A stretch of 64,000 nt of DNA from UBA11606 sp965243715. GTDB taxonomy: Bacteria > Actinomycetota > Acidimicrobiia > Acidimicrobiales > Aldehydirespiratoraceae. The notes under the pieces are model-generated. The model worked only from the letters and a program-made list of their open reading frames with translations, was not told the origin of the DNA and did no database searches. The stretch is from positions 930,001 through 994,000 of the forward strand of contig CBDEVU010000017.1 in assembly GCA_965243715.1 (NCBI GenBank). Reading direction: 5' to 3'. A program made the position numbers and the translations under genes. Positions 25,267 through 32,902 of the stretch are shown here, one piece after another. Position 1 is the first letter of the stretch. Each line of letters opens with the position of its first letter.

Positions 25267-26709
25267 GTGAGTTGGCCGTCTTCGAATAGCGCGCAGCGTC
25301 TGGAAGCGGCGCTCGGGGCGACCCAACCCACCGGACGAATCGAACGAGTTTTTGGTTCGTGGGAGTTCTTCAAGCTCTGGATTGCTCAGGTGATCTCCGC
25401 CACCGGCGATTGGCTCGGACTGCTGGCCATTATTGCTTTGGCTAAGCGCATCAGCGACGGCTCGGAGGGCACCGCCATTGCGCTAGTCCTAATCGCGCGG
25501 GTTGCCCCTGGTTTCTTCCTCGCCACCGCCGCGGGAGTGATCGTTGATCGACTCGACCGTAAGCGGGTCATGCTTGTTTGCGATGTCGGCCGTGCGCTGG
25601 TGCTCTTTTCCCTGCCGTTTGTGGACACTCTCTTCGGGCTCATCGTTGCCTCGTTTATCCTCGAGATTTTCACGATGCTGTGGTCGCCCGCGAAGGAAGC
25701 GACCGTCCCTAATCTCGTGCCGCGGGAGAAACTGACGAGCGCCAACTCGTTCAATGTCGCGGCGGCGTACGGCATGTTCCCAGTCGCCGCCGGTCTGGCC
25801 GCCGGTCTGGCCAAGTTGGCTGAGAGTTTCTCCGACGACGGTTGGGTCGATATTTTGCGGCTCAACGAGGAGGGCTTGGCCTTCTATGTCGATGGCGTCT
25901 CGTTCCTTGTTACCGCGCTGATTGTGTGGACCATCGCCATCCCGCGCCGCTCGCGGGAGGACCGGCAGGAGGGCAAGCGAGGCAACTGGGATCTCGGCGG
26001 CGCGGTCCGTGAGTTGCGTGAGGGTTGGCAGTTCATTGCGGTGAATCCCATTGTTCGGACGGTCAATCTTGGTCTGGCGACAGGGGTGATTGGCGGCGGC
26101 ATGTTGGTTCCGCTCGGGTTCATCTTCGTCAGCGAGGTGTTCTCGGGTGATGGCGCCGACTACAACTTAATCCTGTTCGCCCTCGGTACTGGGATGGCGG
26201 CGGGGGTCGTGGCGGCGAGTGTGTTCCAAGCCCGAATCAACCGCGCTCGAGCGTTCCCTGTCGCTCTCATGGTGGCGGGTGGCGCCTTGCTAGTGACGGC
26301 ATCGTCGTCGGTATTGTCGGTGACCGTGCCAGCCATTGCCGTGGTGGGGTTCGCCGCGGGGCCGATCTATGTGCTTGGCTTCACTCTGCTGCACGAGAAT
26401 GTCGACGACGAGTTGCGGGGCCGCATCTTTTCGGCCCTATTGGTGCTGGTGCGCTTCTGCGTCCTGCTCGCTCTCGCGATGGCCCCAATCTTGTCGGAGT
26501 TGCTTGATGGCCTCTCCTCAGCTCTATGGAATCGCGAGATACATCTCGGCGGTTTGTCCATCTTCGTGCCAGGGGTTCGTCTCACTATGTGGCTGTCGGC
26601 GGTGATTATCATGGGGGCCGGGGTATTGGCCATGTTGAGTTTGCGTGCCGGTTCTGGGGCCTTTCTCAGTTCCCCGCCCGACAACGACGCGGGGGACGAA
26701 GCCGAGTGA
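25267..26709 (+). CDS. MFS transporter (EntS-like)
   Basis: A 480-residue membrane protein with about 12 helices and the MFS-3/EntS-type features: the first helix with LWIAQVISATGDWLGLLAI, the RVAPGFFLATAAGVIVDRLDRKR loop (in parts: GVIVDRLDRKRVM) and TMLWSPAKEATVPNLV. The substrate is unknown. The GTG start lies nine bases after topA and its stop overlaps tmk by GTGA, so topA-MFS-tmk-holB look like one transcription unit. Confidence 0.88.
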   Translation: MSWPSSNSAQRLEAALGATQPTGRIERVFGSWEFFKLWIAQVISATGDWLGLLAIIALAKRISDGSEGTAIALVLIARVAPGFFLATAAGVIVDRLDRKRVMLVCDVGRALVLFSLPFVDTLFGLIVASFILEIFTMLWSPAKEATVPNLVPREKLTSANSFNVAAAYGMFPVAAGLAAGLAKLAESFSDDGWVDILRLNEEGLAFYVDGVSFLVTALIVWTIAIPRRSREDRQEGKRGNWDLGGAVRELREGWQFIAVNPIVRTVNLGLATGVIGGGMLVPLGFIFVSEVFSGDGADYNLILFALGTGMAAGVVAASVFQARINRARAFPVALMVAGGALLVTASSSVLSVTVPAIAVVGFAAGPIYVLGFTLLHENVDDELRGRIFSALLVLVRFCVLLALAMAPILSELLDGLSSALWNREIHLGGLSIFVPGVRLTMWLSAVIIMGAGVLAMLSLRAGSGAFLSSPPDNDAGDEAE

Positions 26710-27314
26710 GTGGACGTTTGATCGCCTTCGAAGGGGCGGATGCGTCGGGCAAGTCCACCCAATCGCAGCGCACCGCTAAGCGGCTGGGTCTGGAACGCAC
26801 GTTTCAGTTTGGGGCGACCCCCATCGGTAATTCCATCCGGCGGATACTGCTTGACCTTGATCATCAAGAACTCGATGACCGGGCCGAGGCGTTGCTTGTC
26901 ATGGCCGACAAGGCCCAACACGTGGCGGAGATCGTCAGGCCCGCGCTCTGCCGCGGCGAGACCATCATCAGCGATCGGTTCACCGCTTCGGCGCTGGCCT
27001 ACCAAGGCTACGGCCGCGGCCTCGACCTGGGGTTGTTGGCACAGGTGATGGAGTTTGCGACCCACGGCGTGCGGCCTGCCGTCACGGTTTTGCTTGACGT
27101 CGACCCCGCGGTCGTTCGCCATCGAATCGGCGATCTCGGCGACCGTATCGAACGAGCGGGGGCTGATTTCTTGGAGCGGGTCCGAAAGGGTTATCTCACG
27201 ATGGCCGCGGCCGAACCCGACCAGTGGCTCGTGATCGACGCGGGGGGCGCCGTCGATGAGGTAGCGGGGCGCGTCGACGCGGCCCTTGACGCTTGGCTGG
27301 CCGCCCACCCATGA
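26706..27314 (+). CDS. tmk: Thymidylate kinase
   Basis: A 202-residue kinase with P-loop EGADASGKST at 9-18, the DRx motif ISDRFTASALAYQG and the LID-region DRIERAGADFLERVRKGY. It phosphorylates dTMP to dTDP. GTG 26706 is chosen because it overlaps the MFS stop by GTGA and sits just before the conserved RLIAFEG strand; a longer open frame upstream lies inside the MFS gene. It is followed by holB with another ATGA overlap, a common tmk-holB order. Confidence 0.95.
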   Translation: MSGRLIAFEGADASGKSTQSQRTAKRLGLERTFQFGATPIGNSIRRILLDLDHQELDDRAEALLVMADKAQHVAEIVRPALCRGETIISDRFTASALAYQGYGRGLDLGLLAQVMEFATHGVRPAVTVLLDVDPAVVRHRIGDLGDRIERAGADFLERVRKGYLTMAAAEPDQWLVIDAGGAVDEVAGRVDAALDAWLAAHP

Positions 27315-28351
27315 GTTGGAACCTTGTCATCGGCCAAGACGATGCCGTGCGCCGACTCCAAGCCGCGGTGTCTCAACCCGTGCATGCCTATTTGCTGGTG
27401 GGCCCGAGCGGGGTGGGCAAGCGCCGAGCGGCGACCGTATTTGCTGGCGAGTTGCTGGCCGCGGCCGATCCGCAAAGGGCTGACCGGCACCGTCGCCTGG
27501 CGCGGGACGAAAAGCACCCCGACGTGTACATCCTTGAGCCGGCGGGCAATCTGCTGCGACGCGAGGAAGAAGCCGAGCCTTTGATCGTGAAGGCCAATCT
27601 CTCGCCGGTGGAGGGCCACCGGAAGGTGCTTATCGTCGACCGCTTCCACTCGGCCACCCCCGCCGCCGCGGCATCGCTGCTCAAAACCATCGAGGAACCG
27701 CCCCCGCCCTCCATCTTTGTGCTGCTGGCTGAGCAGGTACTACCGGAGCACATCACCATCGAAAGTCGCTGCACCAGGGTTGACTTTTTACCCGTCACGG
27801 AGGTGCGCCTAGCCGAAGCTCTAGTGCGAGAGGGCCTATGCGACACTAGACAAGCCCTTCTCGTAGCCGGGGCAGCCAACGGAAGTGTCACTAGGGCGCG
27901 GGTCCTCGCTACCGACAAAGAGTTAGCGGCTCGACGGGAGCTTTGGTGGTCGATTCCGGACCGACTCGACGGAACCAGCGCGGCTATCGGGATCCTCGTC
28001 GCGGGTGTGCGGGAACAAATCGATAAGGCAAGCGCCGGCCGGGCTAAGGAACACAAGCGTGAACTAGAAGCACTCAACGAGCGCGAGGAACGCCTCGGTA
28101 CTCGGGGGTCGGGGCGCAAGGATCTCGAGGACCGGCAAAAGCGAGAGCTTCGACAGTTCCGCACCGAAGAGATCCGGTTCGGGCTGTCCACGGTGGCTAA
28201 TCGCTATCGGGAGGCCATAATCGCGGGTGACGAACGGGTCGGCTTGTTCGACAGTGTTGACGCCCTCCGTCAGACCTCCGGCGCGTTGATTCGGAATCCG
28301 AACGAGGCCCTTGCCTTGCAAGCACTGCTTTTCCGGCTCTGTCCCCTGTAG
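27311..28351 (+). CDS. holB: DNA polymerase III delta' subunit
   Basis: A 346-residue AAA+ clamp-loader protein. P-loop-like GPSGVGKRRAA at 31-41, and a sensor region with SLLKTIEEPPPPSIFVLLAE, typical of delta'. The zinc-binding cysteines of DnaX and of some delta' proteins are absent. The C-terminal part (about 230-346) is highly charged with a coiled-coil-like stretch (KEHKRELEALNEREERLG). ATG 27311 overlaps tmk by ATGA. It takes part in loading the beta clamp. Confidence 0.9.
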   Translation: MSWNLVIGQDDAVRRLQAAVSQPVHAYLLVGPSGVGKRRAATVFAGELLAAADPQRADRHRRLARDEKHPDVYILEPAGNLLRREEEAEPLIVKANLSPVEGHRKVLIVDRFHSATPAAAASLLKTIEEPPPPSIFVLLAEQVLPEHITIESRCTRVDFLPVTEVRLAEALVREGLCDTRQALLVAGAANGSVTRARVLATDKELAARRELWWSIPDRLDGTSAAIGILVAGVREQIDKASAGRAKEHKRELEALNEREERLGTRGSGRKDLEDRQKRELRQFRTEEIRFGLSTVANRYREAIIAGDERVGLFDSVDALRQTSGALIRNPNEALALQALLFRLCPL

Positions 28352-28403
28352 ATTTCGGTACCGTGAGGATCATGCGGTCACCTTTGCTACCTTTTGGGGT
28401 CCC

Positions 28404-28479
28404 GCCCGAGTAGCTCAGTTGGTAGAGCGACGCTCTCGTAAAGCGTAGGTCAGGAGTTCAATTCTCCTCTCGGGCTCCA
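28404..28479 (+). tRNA. tRNA-Thr (anticodon CGT)
   Basis: GCCCGAG (5') pairs with CTCGGGC (3'), discriminator T, encoded CCA at 28477-28479. D-stem GCTC/GAGC, anticodon stem ACGCT/AGCGT closing CTCGTAA with anticodon CGT at 28437-28439, T-loop TTCAATT. Confidence 0.95.
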
Positions 28480-28577
28480 CTCCTTTCCCACCCCCTCTCC
28501 ACTCCAACAAAGGTGATATTTGCGATACTTCACCGAGTTCTGGAACCACATCACGTCTACATAGCGTTACTACTGTC

Positions 28578-28760
28578 ATGCGGGTTCAAGGAGATAGGTT
28601 CACCAGTATTGAGCGCACGCTTCCCACGTCGGCCGTCGGTCGAGTCTGTGCGGAGCCTGAATGCGGTACGCGGCTCAGCTTGTACAACGCGCAAGAGTTC
28701 TGCAGTTTGCACGCACCGATGGTCACCCCTCGAATGCGAGGTAAGATTCTCGACGAGTAA
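28578..28760 (+). CDS. Small zinc-ribbon-like protein, unknown function
   Basis: A 60-residue protein with a cysteine/histidine pattern Cys-x4-Cys ... Cys-x2-His (VCAEPECGTRLSLYN and FCSLHAP), typical of small actinobacterial zinc-binding proteins. A basic C-terminus follows (RMRGKILDE). It is read in the same direction as the following M24 hydrolase gene, three bases away, which may make them an operon. The start ATG has no strong SD. A DNA- or RNA-binding role is possible but not shown. Confidence 0.65.
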   Translation: MRVQGDRFTSIERTLPTSAVGRVCAEPECGTRLSLYNAQEFCSLHAPMVTPRMRGKILDE

Positions 28761-28763
28761 GCT

Positions 28764-29936
28764 ATGGCCCCACCCTTCGAAGTCGCTGAGTATGACCGCC
28801 GCTTGGCCGTTGTACGAGCCGCGATGGCCGACCACGATCTCGATGTTTTACTCATCGGCGATCCGGCTAACCAGAACTGGCTCACCGGTTACGACGCGTG
28901 GTCGTTTTACACCCCGCAGGTCGTTCTCGTTCAACACGACGCGGACCCGATCTGGATGGGTCGCAAGATGGATGCTGGCGCCGCTTTCCTCACTACTTAC
29001 TTGACCGAGGATCAAGTTCGCCCGTATCCCGAAGATGTCGTGCAGCGGACCGGTACTCACCCCATGGAGGTCGTCGGCGGCTATCTCTCGGATATGGGGA
29101 TGGCGGGCCAGCGCATCGGTTACGAGAGCGATACCTACTTTTTTTCGCCTCGAGCCCTCGCTTGTGTGCAGGCCGGTGGTCCTGACGCCACCTGGGTCGA
29201 CGCCGATTTGTTAGTCAACTGGTGTCGCAGCATCAAGAGTGGGCCGGAGATCGCGGTGATGCGCCAAGCGGCACGACTGGTCGAGGCGGCGATGACAGTT
29301 GCCTACGAAATGATCGAACCGGGGGTCCGTCAATGTGATCTCGCGGCGGAGATTCTCGCCCAGCAGGTGCGCGGCAACGAGGAGTTTGGCGGTGATCTCA
29401 CCTCATTACCCCCACTGATCCTGGCCGGTAAAGCGGCGATGACCGCTCATCCGATGTGGACCGACGATCCGTTCGAGGCGGGCCAGACCGTCGCCCTCGA
29501 ACTCGGCGGGGCCCGCAAGCGCTACAACGTTGGCCTAGCCCGCACGGTGCAACTCGGCCGCGGCTCAGCTGAACTGTTCTCGACCGCGGCGGCGGTGGAG
29601 GAAGGCCTAGAGGCCGTTCTGGCTACGATGAAACCCGGCGTGCGAGCCGATGCCGTACATCGAGCCTGGCAGAACGTGCTCGATCGGTACGGCCTGCAAA
29701 AGGACAGTCGGATCGGCTATAGTATAGGCGTTGGCTACGGCCCCGATTGGGGCGAGCACACCATCAGCCTGCGCCCCAACGAAGCAACCGTGCTCCGAGA
29801 GAATATGACAATTCACGTGATGCTCGGGATGTGGATGCACGATTGGGGTATGGAGATGAGCGAGACCACCCTCATCACTGCCGATGGGGTGGAGTGCCTC
29901 ACCAACTTTTCCCGCCCCGTTCATCAAAAAGGCTAG
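28764..29936 (+). CDS. M24-fold (pita-bread) hydrolase, ectoine hydrolase/DoeA-like
   Basis: A 390-residue protein with a creatinase N-terminal domain (about 1-165; the NQNWLTGYDAWSFYTPQ stretch resembles DoeA/EutD ectoine hydrolases) and an M24 domain. The metal ligands are not canonical: the Asp of VxIDxG reads LELGG and the second Asp of SDxTRT is replaced (YNVGLARTV). It therefore probably works without a metal pair, like creatinase or ectoine hydrolase, rather than as a prolidase. No ectoine genes are nearby, so the exact substrate stays open. Confidence 0.72.
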   Translation: MAPPFEVAEYDRRLAVVRAAMADHDLDVLLIGDPANQNWLTGYDAWSFYTPQVVLVQHDADPIWMGRKMDAGAAFLTTYLTEDQVRPYPEDVVQRTGTHPMEVVGGYLSDMGMAGQRIGYESDTYFFSPRALACVQAGGPDATWVDADLLVNWCRSIKSGPEIAVMRQAARLVEAAMTVAYEMIEPGVRQCDLAAEILAQQVRGNEEFGGDLTSLPPLILAGKAAMTAHPMWTDDPFEAGQTVALELGGARKRYNVGLARTVQLGRGSAELFSTAAAVEEGLEAVLATMKPGVRADAVHRAWQNVLDRYGLQKDSRIGYSIGVGYGPDWGEHTISLRPNEATVLRENMTIHVMLGMWMHDWGMEMSETTLITADGVECLTNFSRPVHQKG

Positions 29937-29942
29937 TTAAAG

Positions 29943-30797
29943 ATGGTTAATACCGCAAAAACGTTCATCCTTCTGGCCGCGATGGGTGGCCTCATCATCA
30001 TCGCGGGCGGTGCGATAGGCGGTCCAGGCGGTTTGATTATCGGTCTGGTCATTGCCTTAGTGATAGTTGGCGGATCGTACTGGTTTTCCGACAAACTTGC
30101 CATTGCCTCGGCCAAAGCCAAACCCGCGACCCGCGAGGAAATGCCCGAGTACTTCAAGATCATGGAGGATCTCACCGAGAGAGCCAACATGGTAATGCCG
30201 CGGCTTTACGTTTCGCCCAACCCGCAGCCCAACGCCTTTGCCACCGGCCGCAATCCCAAGCATGCCGCGGTAGCCGTAACGGCGGGATTGCTTCAGGCCA
30301 TGACCTGGGAGCAGATCCGGGGGGTGCTCGCCCATGAACTGGCCCACATCCGCAACCGCGACATCCTCATCGGTTCGGTCGCCGCCGCCATCGGCATGGC
30401 TATTACCTTTATCGCACGCATGGCCATGTTCAGCGCGATATTTGGCGGGGGCGACGACCGTGATCGCAACCCTATCGGCGAAATTGCGTTCGCCATGCTC
30501 GCACCAATTGCCGCGATGATGATCCAAGCGGCGGTGAGTCGCAGTCGTGAGTTCCAAGCCGACGCCTCGGCGGCCAAGCTGATTGGCAGCGGGGAACCGC
30601 TAGCCCAAGCCCTCGAACGACTCGAGGCCTACGCCAACCAGATCCCGTCGGGGGTCGATCCCAACCAGGCGTCGAACTACATCATCAACCCGCTCAAAGC
30701 CGATGCCCGGGGTGGGGGCGGCGTCGGCAAATGGTTCAGCACCCATCCGCCCACAGAGCAGCGCATCGCCAAACTCCGCGGGGGAAGCTGGGCCTAG
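29943..30797 (+). CDS. htpX: Zinc metalloprotease HtpX
   Basis: A 284-residue M48 membrane protease. Two N-terminal helices (about 8-48), the zinc site HELAHIRNRD (HExxH at 131-135), two further helices (about 145-200) and the third ligand Glu in SRSREFQADASAAKL. It degrades misfolded membrane proteins. ATG 29943 begins seven bases after the M24 gene. It converges on yajQ with a four-base overlap. Confidence 0.95.
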   Translation: MVNTAKTFILLAAMGGLIIIAGGAIGGPGGLIIGLVIALVIVGGSYWFSDKLAIASAKAKPATREEMPEYFKIMEDLTERANMVMPRLYVSPNPQPNAFATGRNPKHAAVAVTAGLLQAMTWEQIRGVLAHELAHIRNRDILIGSVAAAIGMAITFIARMAMFSAIFGGGDDRDRNPIGEIAFAMLAPIAAMMIQAAVSRSREFQADASAAKLIGSGEPLAQALERLEAYANQIPSGVDPNQASNYIINPLKADARGGGGVGKWFSTHPPTEQRIAKLRGGSWA

Positions 30798-31282
30798 TCT
30801 CGGAAGTTGTTGAACTGAAGCGGCAGACCAAAGTCGCCTTCTTTCAACGCCGCAATTACCGACTGGAGGTGATCGCGCTTCTTGGCCGAAACGCGCAGTT
30901 GATCGCCTTGGGTGGAAGACTGCACGCCTTTGAGTCCGAGTCCTTTGATGAACTTGTGGATCTCGCGGGCCTTATCAGAGTTGATACCCGCCTGCAGGAC
31001 AGCACTCTGGCGAACCGAACCGCCCGCCGCGCTCTCGACGGTTCCGTACTCTAGGACCTTCATGGAGATCTTGCGCCTAGCGAACTTCTCCTCGAGGACC
31101 TGACGCAACGCGCCGAGGCGATCCGGTGACGACGAGGCCATATTGATGACCTCATCGCCGAGTTCGACCGATGAATCGGTGTTTTTAAAGTCGAAACGCT
31201 GGGTGATCTCGCGTGCCGCCTGGTCGACCGCGTTGCGGACCTCTTGTCGATCAACTTCGGATACCACGTCGAATGTCGCCAT
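30794..31282 (-). CDS. YajQ-family nucleotide-binding protein
   Basis: A 162-residue protein with the YajQ start FDVVSEVDRQEVRNAVDQA and AREITQRFDFKNTDSSVEL, the middle KGLGLKGVQSSTQGDQLRVSAKKRD region (in parts) and the C-terminal LQSVIAALKEGDFGLPLQFNNFRD (in parts: DFGLPLQFNNFRD). Members bind cyclic di-GMP or other nucleotides. The length matches the family. The gene is single and convergent with htpX. Confidence 0.93.
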   Translation of the reverse strand: MATFDVVSEVDRQEVRNAVDQAAREITQRFDFKNTDSSVELGDEVINMASSSPDRLGALRQVLEEKFARRKISMKVLEYGTVESAAGGSVRQSAVLQAGINSDKAREIHKFIKGLGLKGVQSSTQGDQLRVSAKKRDHLQSVIAALKEGDFGLPLQFNNFRD

Positions 31283-31381
31283 GGCGTTGACGGTACTACG
31301 AGGGGCAGCTTACGACACGCAAGCGAGCCGCGGCGAAGTGTCGCGGGGTGCGCTTAGCCCGCTAAACTTTTAGCCATCCAC

Positions 31382-31463
31382 GGGTCGGTGCCCGAGCGGC
31401 CAAAGGGAACGGGCTGTAAACCCGTCGGCTACGCCTACGAAGGTTCGAATCCTTCTCGGCCCA
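31382..31463 (+). tRNA. tRNA-Tyr (anticodon GTA)
   Basis: GGGTCGG pairs with TCGGCCC with two wobbles; discriminator A at 31463, no encoded CCA. Anticodon GTA at 31416-31418 inside CTGTAAA. A long class II variable arm lies between the anticodon and T stems (GAAGG/CCTTC around TTCGAAT), as expected for tRNA-Tyr. Confidence 0.95.
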
Positions 31464-31475
31464 CAATGGACGAAG

Positions 31476-31503
31476 GGTCCGGTGCTTGTCACCGGGCCTT
31501 TCT
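31476..31503. terminator. Rho-independent terminator after tRNA-Tyr (likely bidirectional)
   Basis: A 9-base-pair stem GGTCCGGTG/CACCGGGCC (one G-T wobble) with a five-base loop is followed by TTTCT. It separates tRNA-Tyr from the convergent acetyltransferase gene that ends at 31515. Confidence 0.75.
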
Positions 31504-31514
31504 GGTTCTACCGC

Positions 31515-32003
31515 TCAGGCGAGCATGTGTTGCATCACGGTTACGTCTAGCCAACGGCCGAACTTGCGCCCGACTTGGCGCTGCACACCGACTACCTCGA
31601 ACCCGCAAGACGTGTGAAGGGCCACCGACGCTTCTTGGGATCCGCCAATGTGGGCGATTACCGTGTGGAAGCCGCGAGAGCGGGCCATGGCGATTAGTTC
31701 CCCGAGCAGGGCATTGCCCACCCCAAGGCCCCGCGCCTGCGAAGCAACATAGATACTGTCTTCGACCGTGGTGTTGTAGGCGGGGCGATTGCGGTAGGGC
31801 GAGAGCGAGGCGAAGCCGACGATCTCGTCGTCGAGTGTGGCCACGATGACCCCGAGTATCCCCTCCCGTTCGCGAATCCAGTCGCGTTGTTCGGTAAGGG
31901 TGCGCGGGATCATGTCGAACGTGGCTGCGGTGTTTTCGACTTCGTAGTTGTAGATCGTTTGCAGGACGGAGGCGTCGGCTACGGTCGCGTTGCGGAGGTG
32001 CAT
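31515..32003 (-). CDS. GNAT N-acetyltransferase (phosphinothricin acetyltransferase-like)
   Basis: A 162-residue GNAT with the PAT/YncA pattern: IRNATVADA-type start (MHLRNATVADASVLQTIYN), acetyl-CoA loop QARGLGVGNALLGELI (Q-x-x-G-x-G/A) and the C-terminal ASVALHTSCGFEVVGVQRQVGRK (in parts). It likely acetylates a small amine; the substrate is not predictable. It is divergent from the DUF2237 gene and converges on the tRNA-Tyr terminator. Confidence 0.88.
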   Translation of the reverse strand: MHLRNATVADASVLQTIYNYEVENTAATFDMIPRTLTEQRDWIREREGILGVIVATLDDEIVGFASLSPYRNRPAYNTTVEDSIYVASQARGLGVGNALLGELIAMARSRGFHTVIAHIGGSQEASVALHTSCGFEVVGVQRQVGRKFGRWLDVTVMQHMLA

Positions 32004-32053
32004 CGGATGCTCTCAATCGGGGTTCGACCAAATCTACGTGATTGGATAGCTAG

Positions 32054-32422
32054 ATGGCTCGTAATGTTCTTGGTGGAGATTTAGCAGAGTGTGGACGCGA
32101 CCCCGTCACGGGGTTCTTCCGCGATGGCTGCTGTAATACGTCGGAGCAGGATTTGGGTTCCCATACGGTTTGCACGACGGTGACGGCCCCGTTCCTCGAA
32201 TTCTCGAAACAGGCGGGGAATGATCTGTCAACCCCGCGTCCGGAGTGGGGGTTTGCTGGCCTTCAACCCGGCGATGGGTGGTGCGTCTGTGCGGCTCGGT
32301 GGCTCGAGGCTGCGCAGGCGGGAGTCGCCGCGCCGGTGCGGCTAGCGGCCACACACGAGCGGGCCCTAGAGATTGTGCCCCTCGAGATACTGCGAGCGAA
32401 CGCGGCCGACGCGGATAACTAG
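32054..32422 (+). CDS. DUF2237 family protein
   Basis: A 122-residue protein matching the DUF2237 family along its length: ARNVLGGDLAECGRDPVTGF, FRDGCCNTSEQDLG, HTVCTTVTAPFLEFSKQAGN and the cysteine-rich DGWCVCAARWLEA, then ATHERALEIVPLEIL. The function is unknown; it carries several conserved cysteines and no membrane segment. It is the last gene before the mycofactocin precursor, 67 bases upstream of it, but nothing shows a functional link. Confidence 0.9.
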   Translation: MARNVLGGDLAECGRDPVTGFFRDGCCNTSEQDLGSHTVCTTVTAPFLEFSKQAGNDLSTPRPEWGFAGLQPGDGWCVCAARWLEAAQAGVAAPVRLAATHERALEIVPLEILRANAADADN

Positions 32423-32489
32423 CGGGTCAAAGTCACAGTCGTGGCGCTCCCAGGACATAGAGTGAGGGTCACCAACGAGAGGAGTGTCC

Positions 32490-32612
32490 ATGGAGCCAAG
32501 TGAGGTCAGCGACACAACCGCAGCGGAGGTCGACGCGGAAACCGAAGAACTGATCGAAGAAGAGTTGCTCGTGGAGGAGATATCCATCGACGGCATGTGT
32601 GGCGTCTACTAA
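32490..32612 (+). CDS. mftA: Mycofactocin precursor peptide MftA
   Basis: A 40-residue peptide with an acidic leader (many Glu, about 13-30) ending in the invariant core IDGMCGVY (residues 33-40). The last two residues, Val-Tyr, are the ones cross-linked and processed to mycofactocin. The ATG 32490 is set by AGAGGAG, five bases upstream. It is followed at once by mftB, whose possible longer GTG start lies inside the mftA end. Such short peptides are often missed by gene callers. Confidence 0.97.
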   Translation: MEPSEVSDTTAAEVDAETEELIEEELLVEEISIDGMCGVY

Positions 32613-32635
32613 ATTGTTCGTGGAAAAATAGTCCG

Positions 32636-32902
32636 TTGACCTTCGACGCTTCGCTGCCCTACCGGCTCCATGATCGGGTCGCCTTACGGCCCGAACCGTT
32701 CGGTGCTTTGGCGTATCACTACGGAAACCGGCGTTTGAACTTTCTTCGGGCCCCCGAACTGGTCTCCCTCGTCGAATCACTCAACGCCTACGAGAGCGTC
32801 AGGGAAACCTTCAACGGGTTGGGCTTAGACCCTCGGCGGTGGCCGTCGTTCGAAAAGGCCTTGGCTGCTTTGGCTGCGTCGGACTTCTTGGTGGCGCGGT
32901 GA
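32636..32902 (+). CDS. mftB: Mycofactocin peptide chaperone MftB (PqqD-like RRE)
   Basis: An 88-residue protein with the MftB pattern: LPYRLHDRVALRPEPFGALAYHYGNRRLNFL (in parts: RVALRPEPFGALAYHYGNRR) and a helical C-terminus. It binds the MftA leader and presents it to MftC. TTG 32636 fits the family N-terminus; a GTG at 32597 would overlap the mftA end and add 13 poor-looking residues. Its stop overlaps the mftC start (GTGA). The PqqD-like fold is known for this family. Confidence 0.88.
   Translation: MTFDASLPYRLHDRVALRPEPFGALAYHYGNRRLNFLRAPELVSLVESLNAYESVRETFNGLGLDPRRWPSFEKALAALAASDFLVAR

Noticed and set aside
26367..27308. 313-codon open frame on the minus strand
   Set aside because: Antisense to the MFS transporter end and tmk, both well supported; no domain seen.
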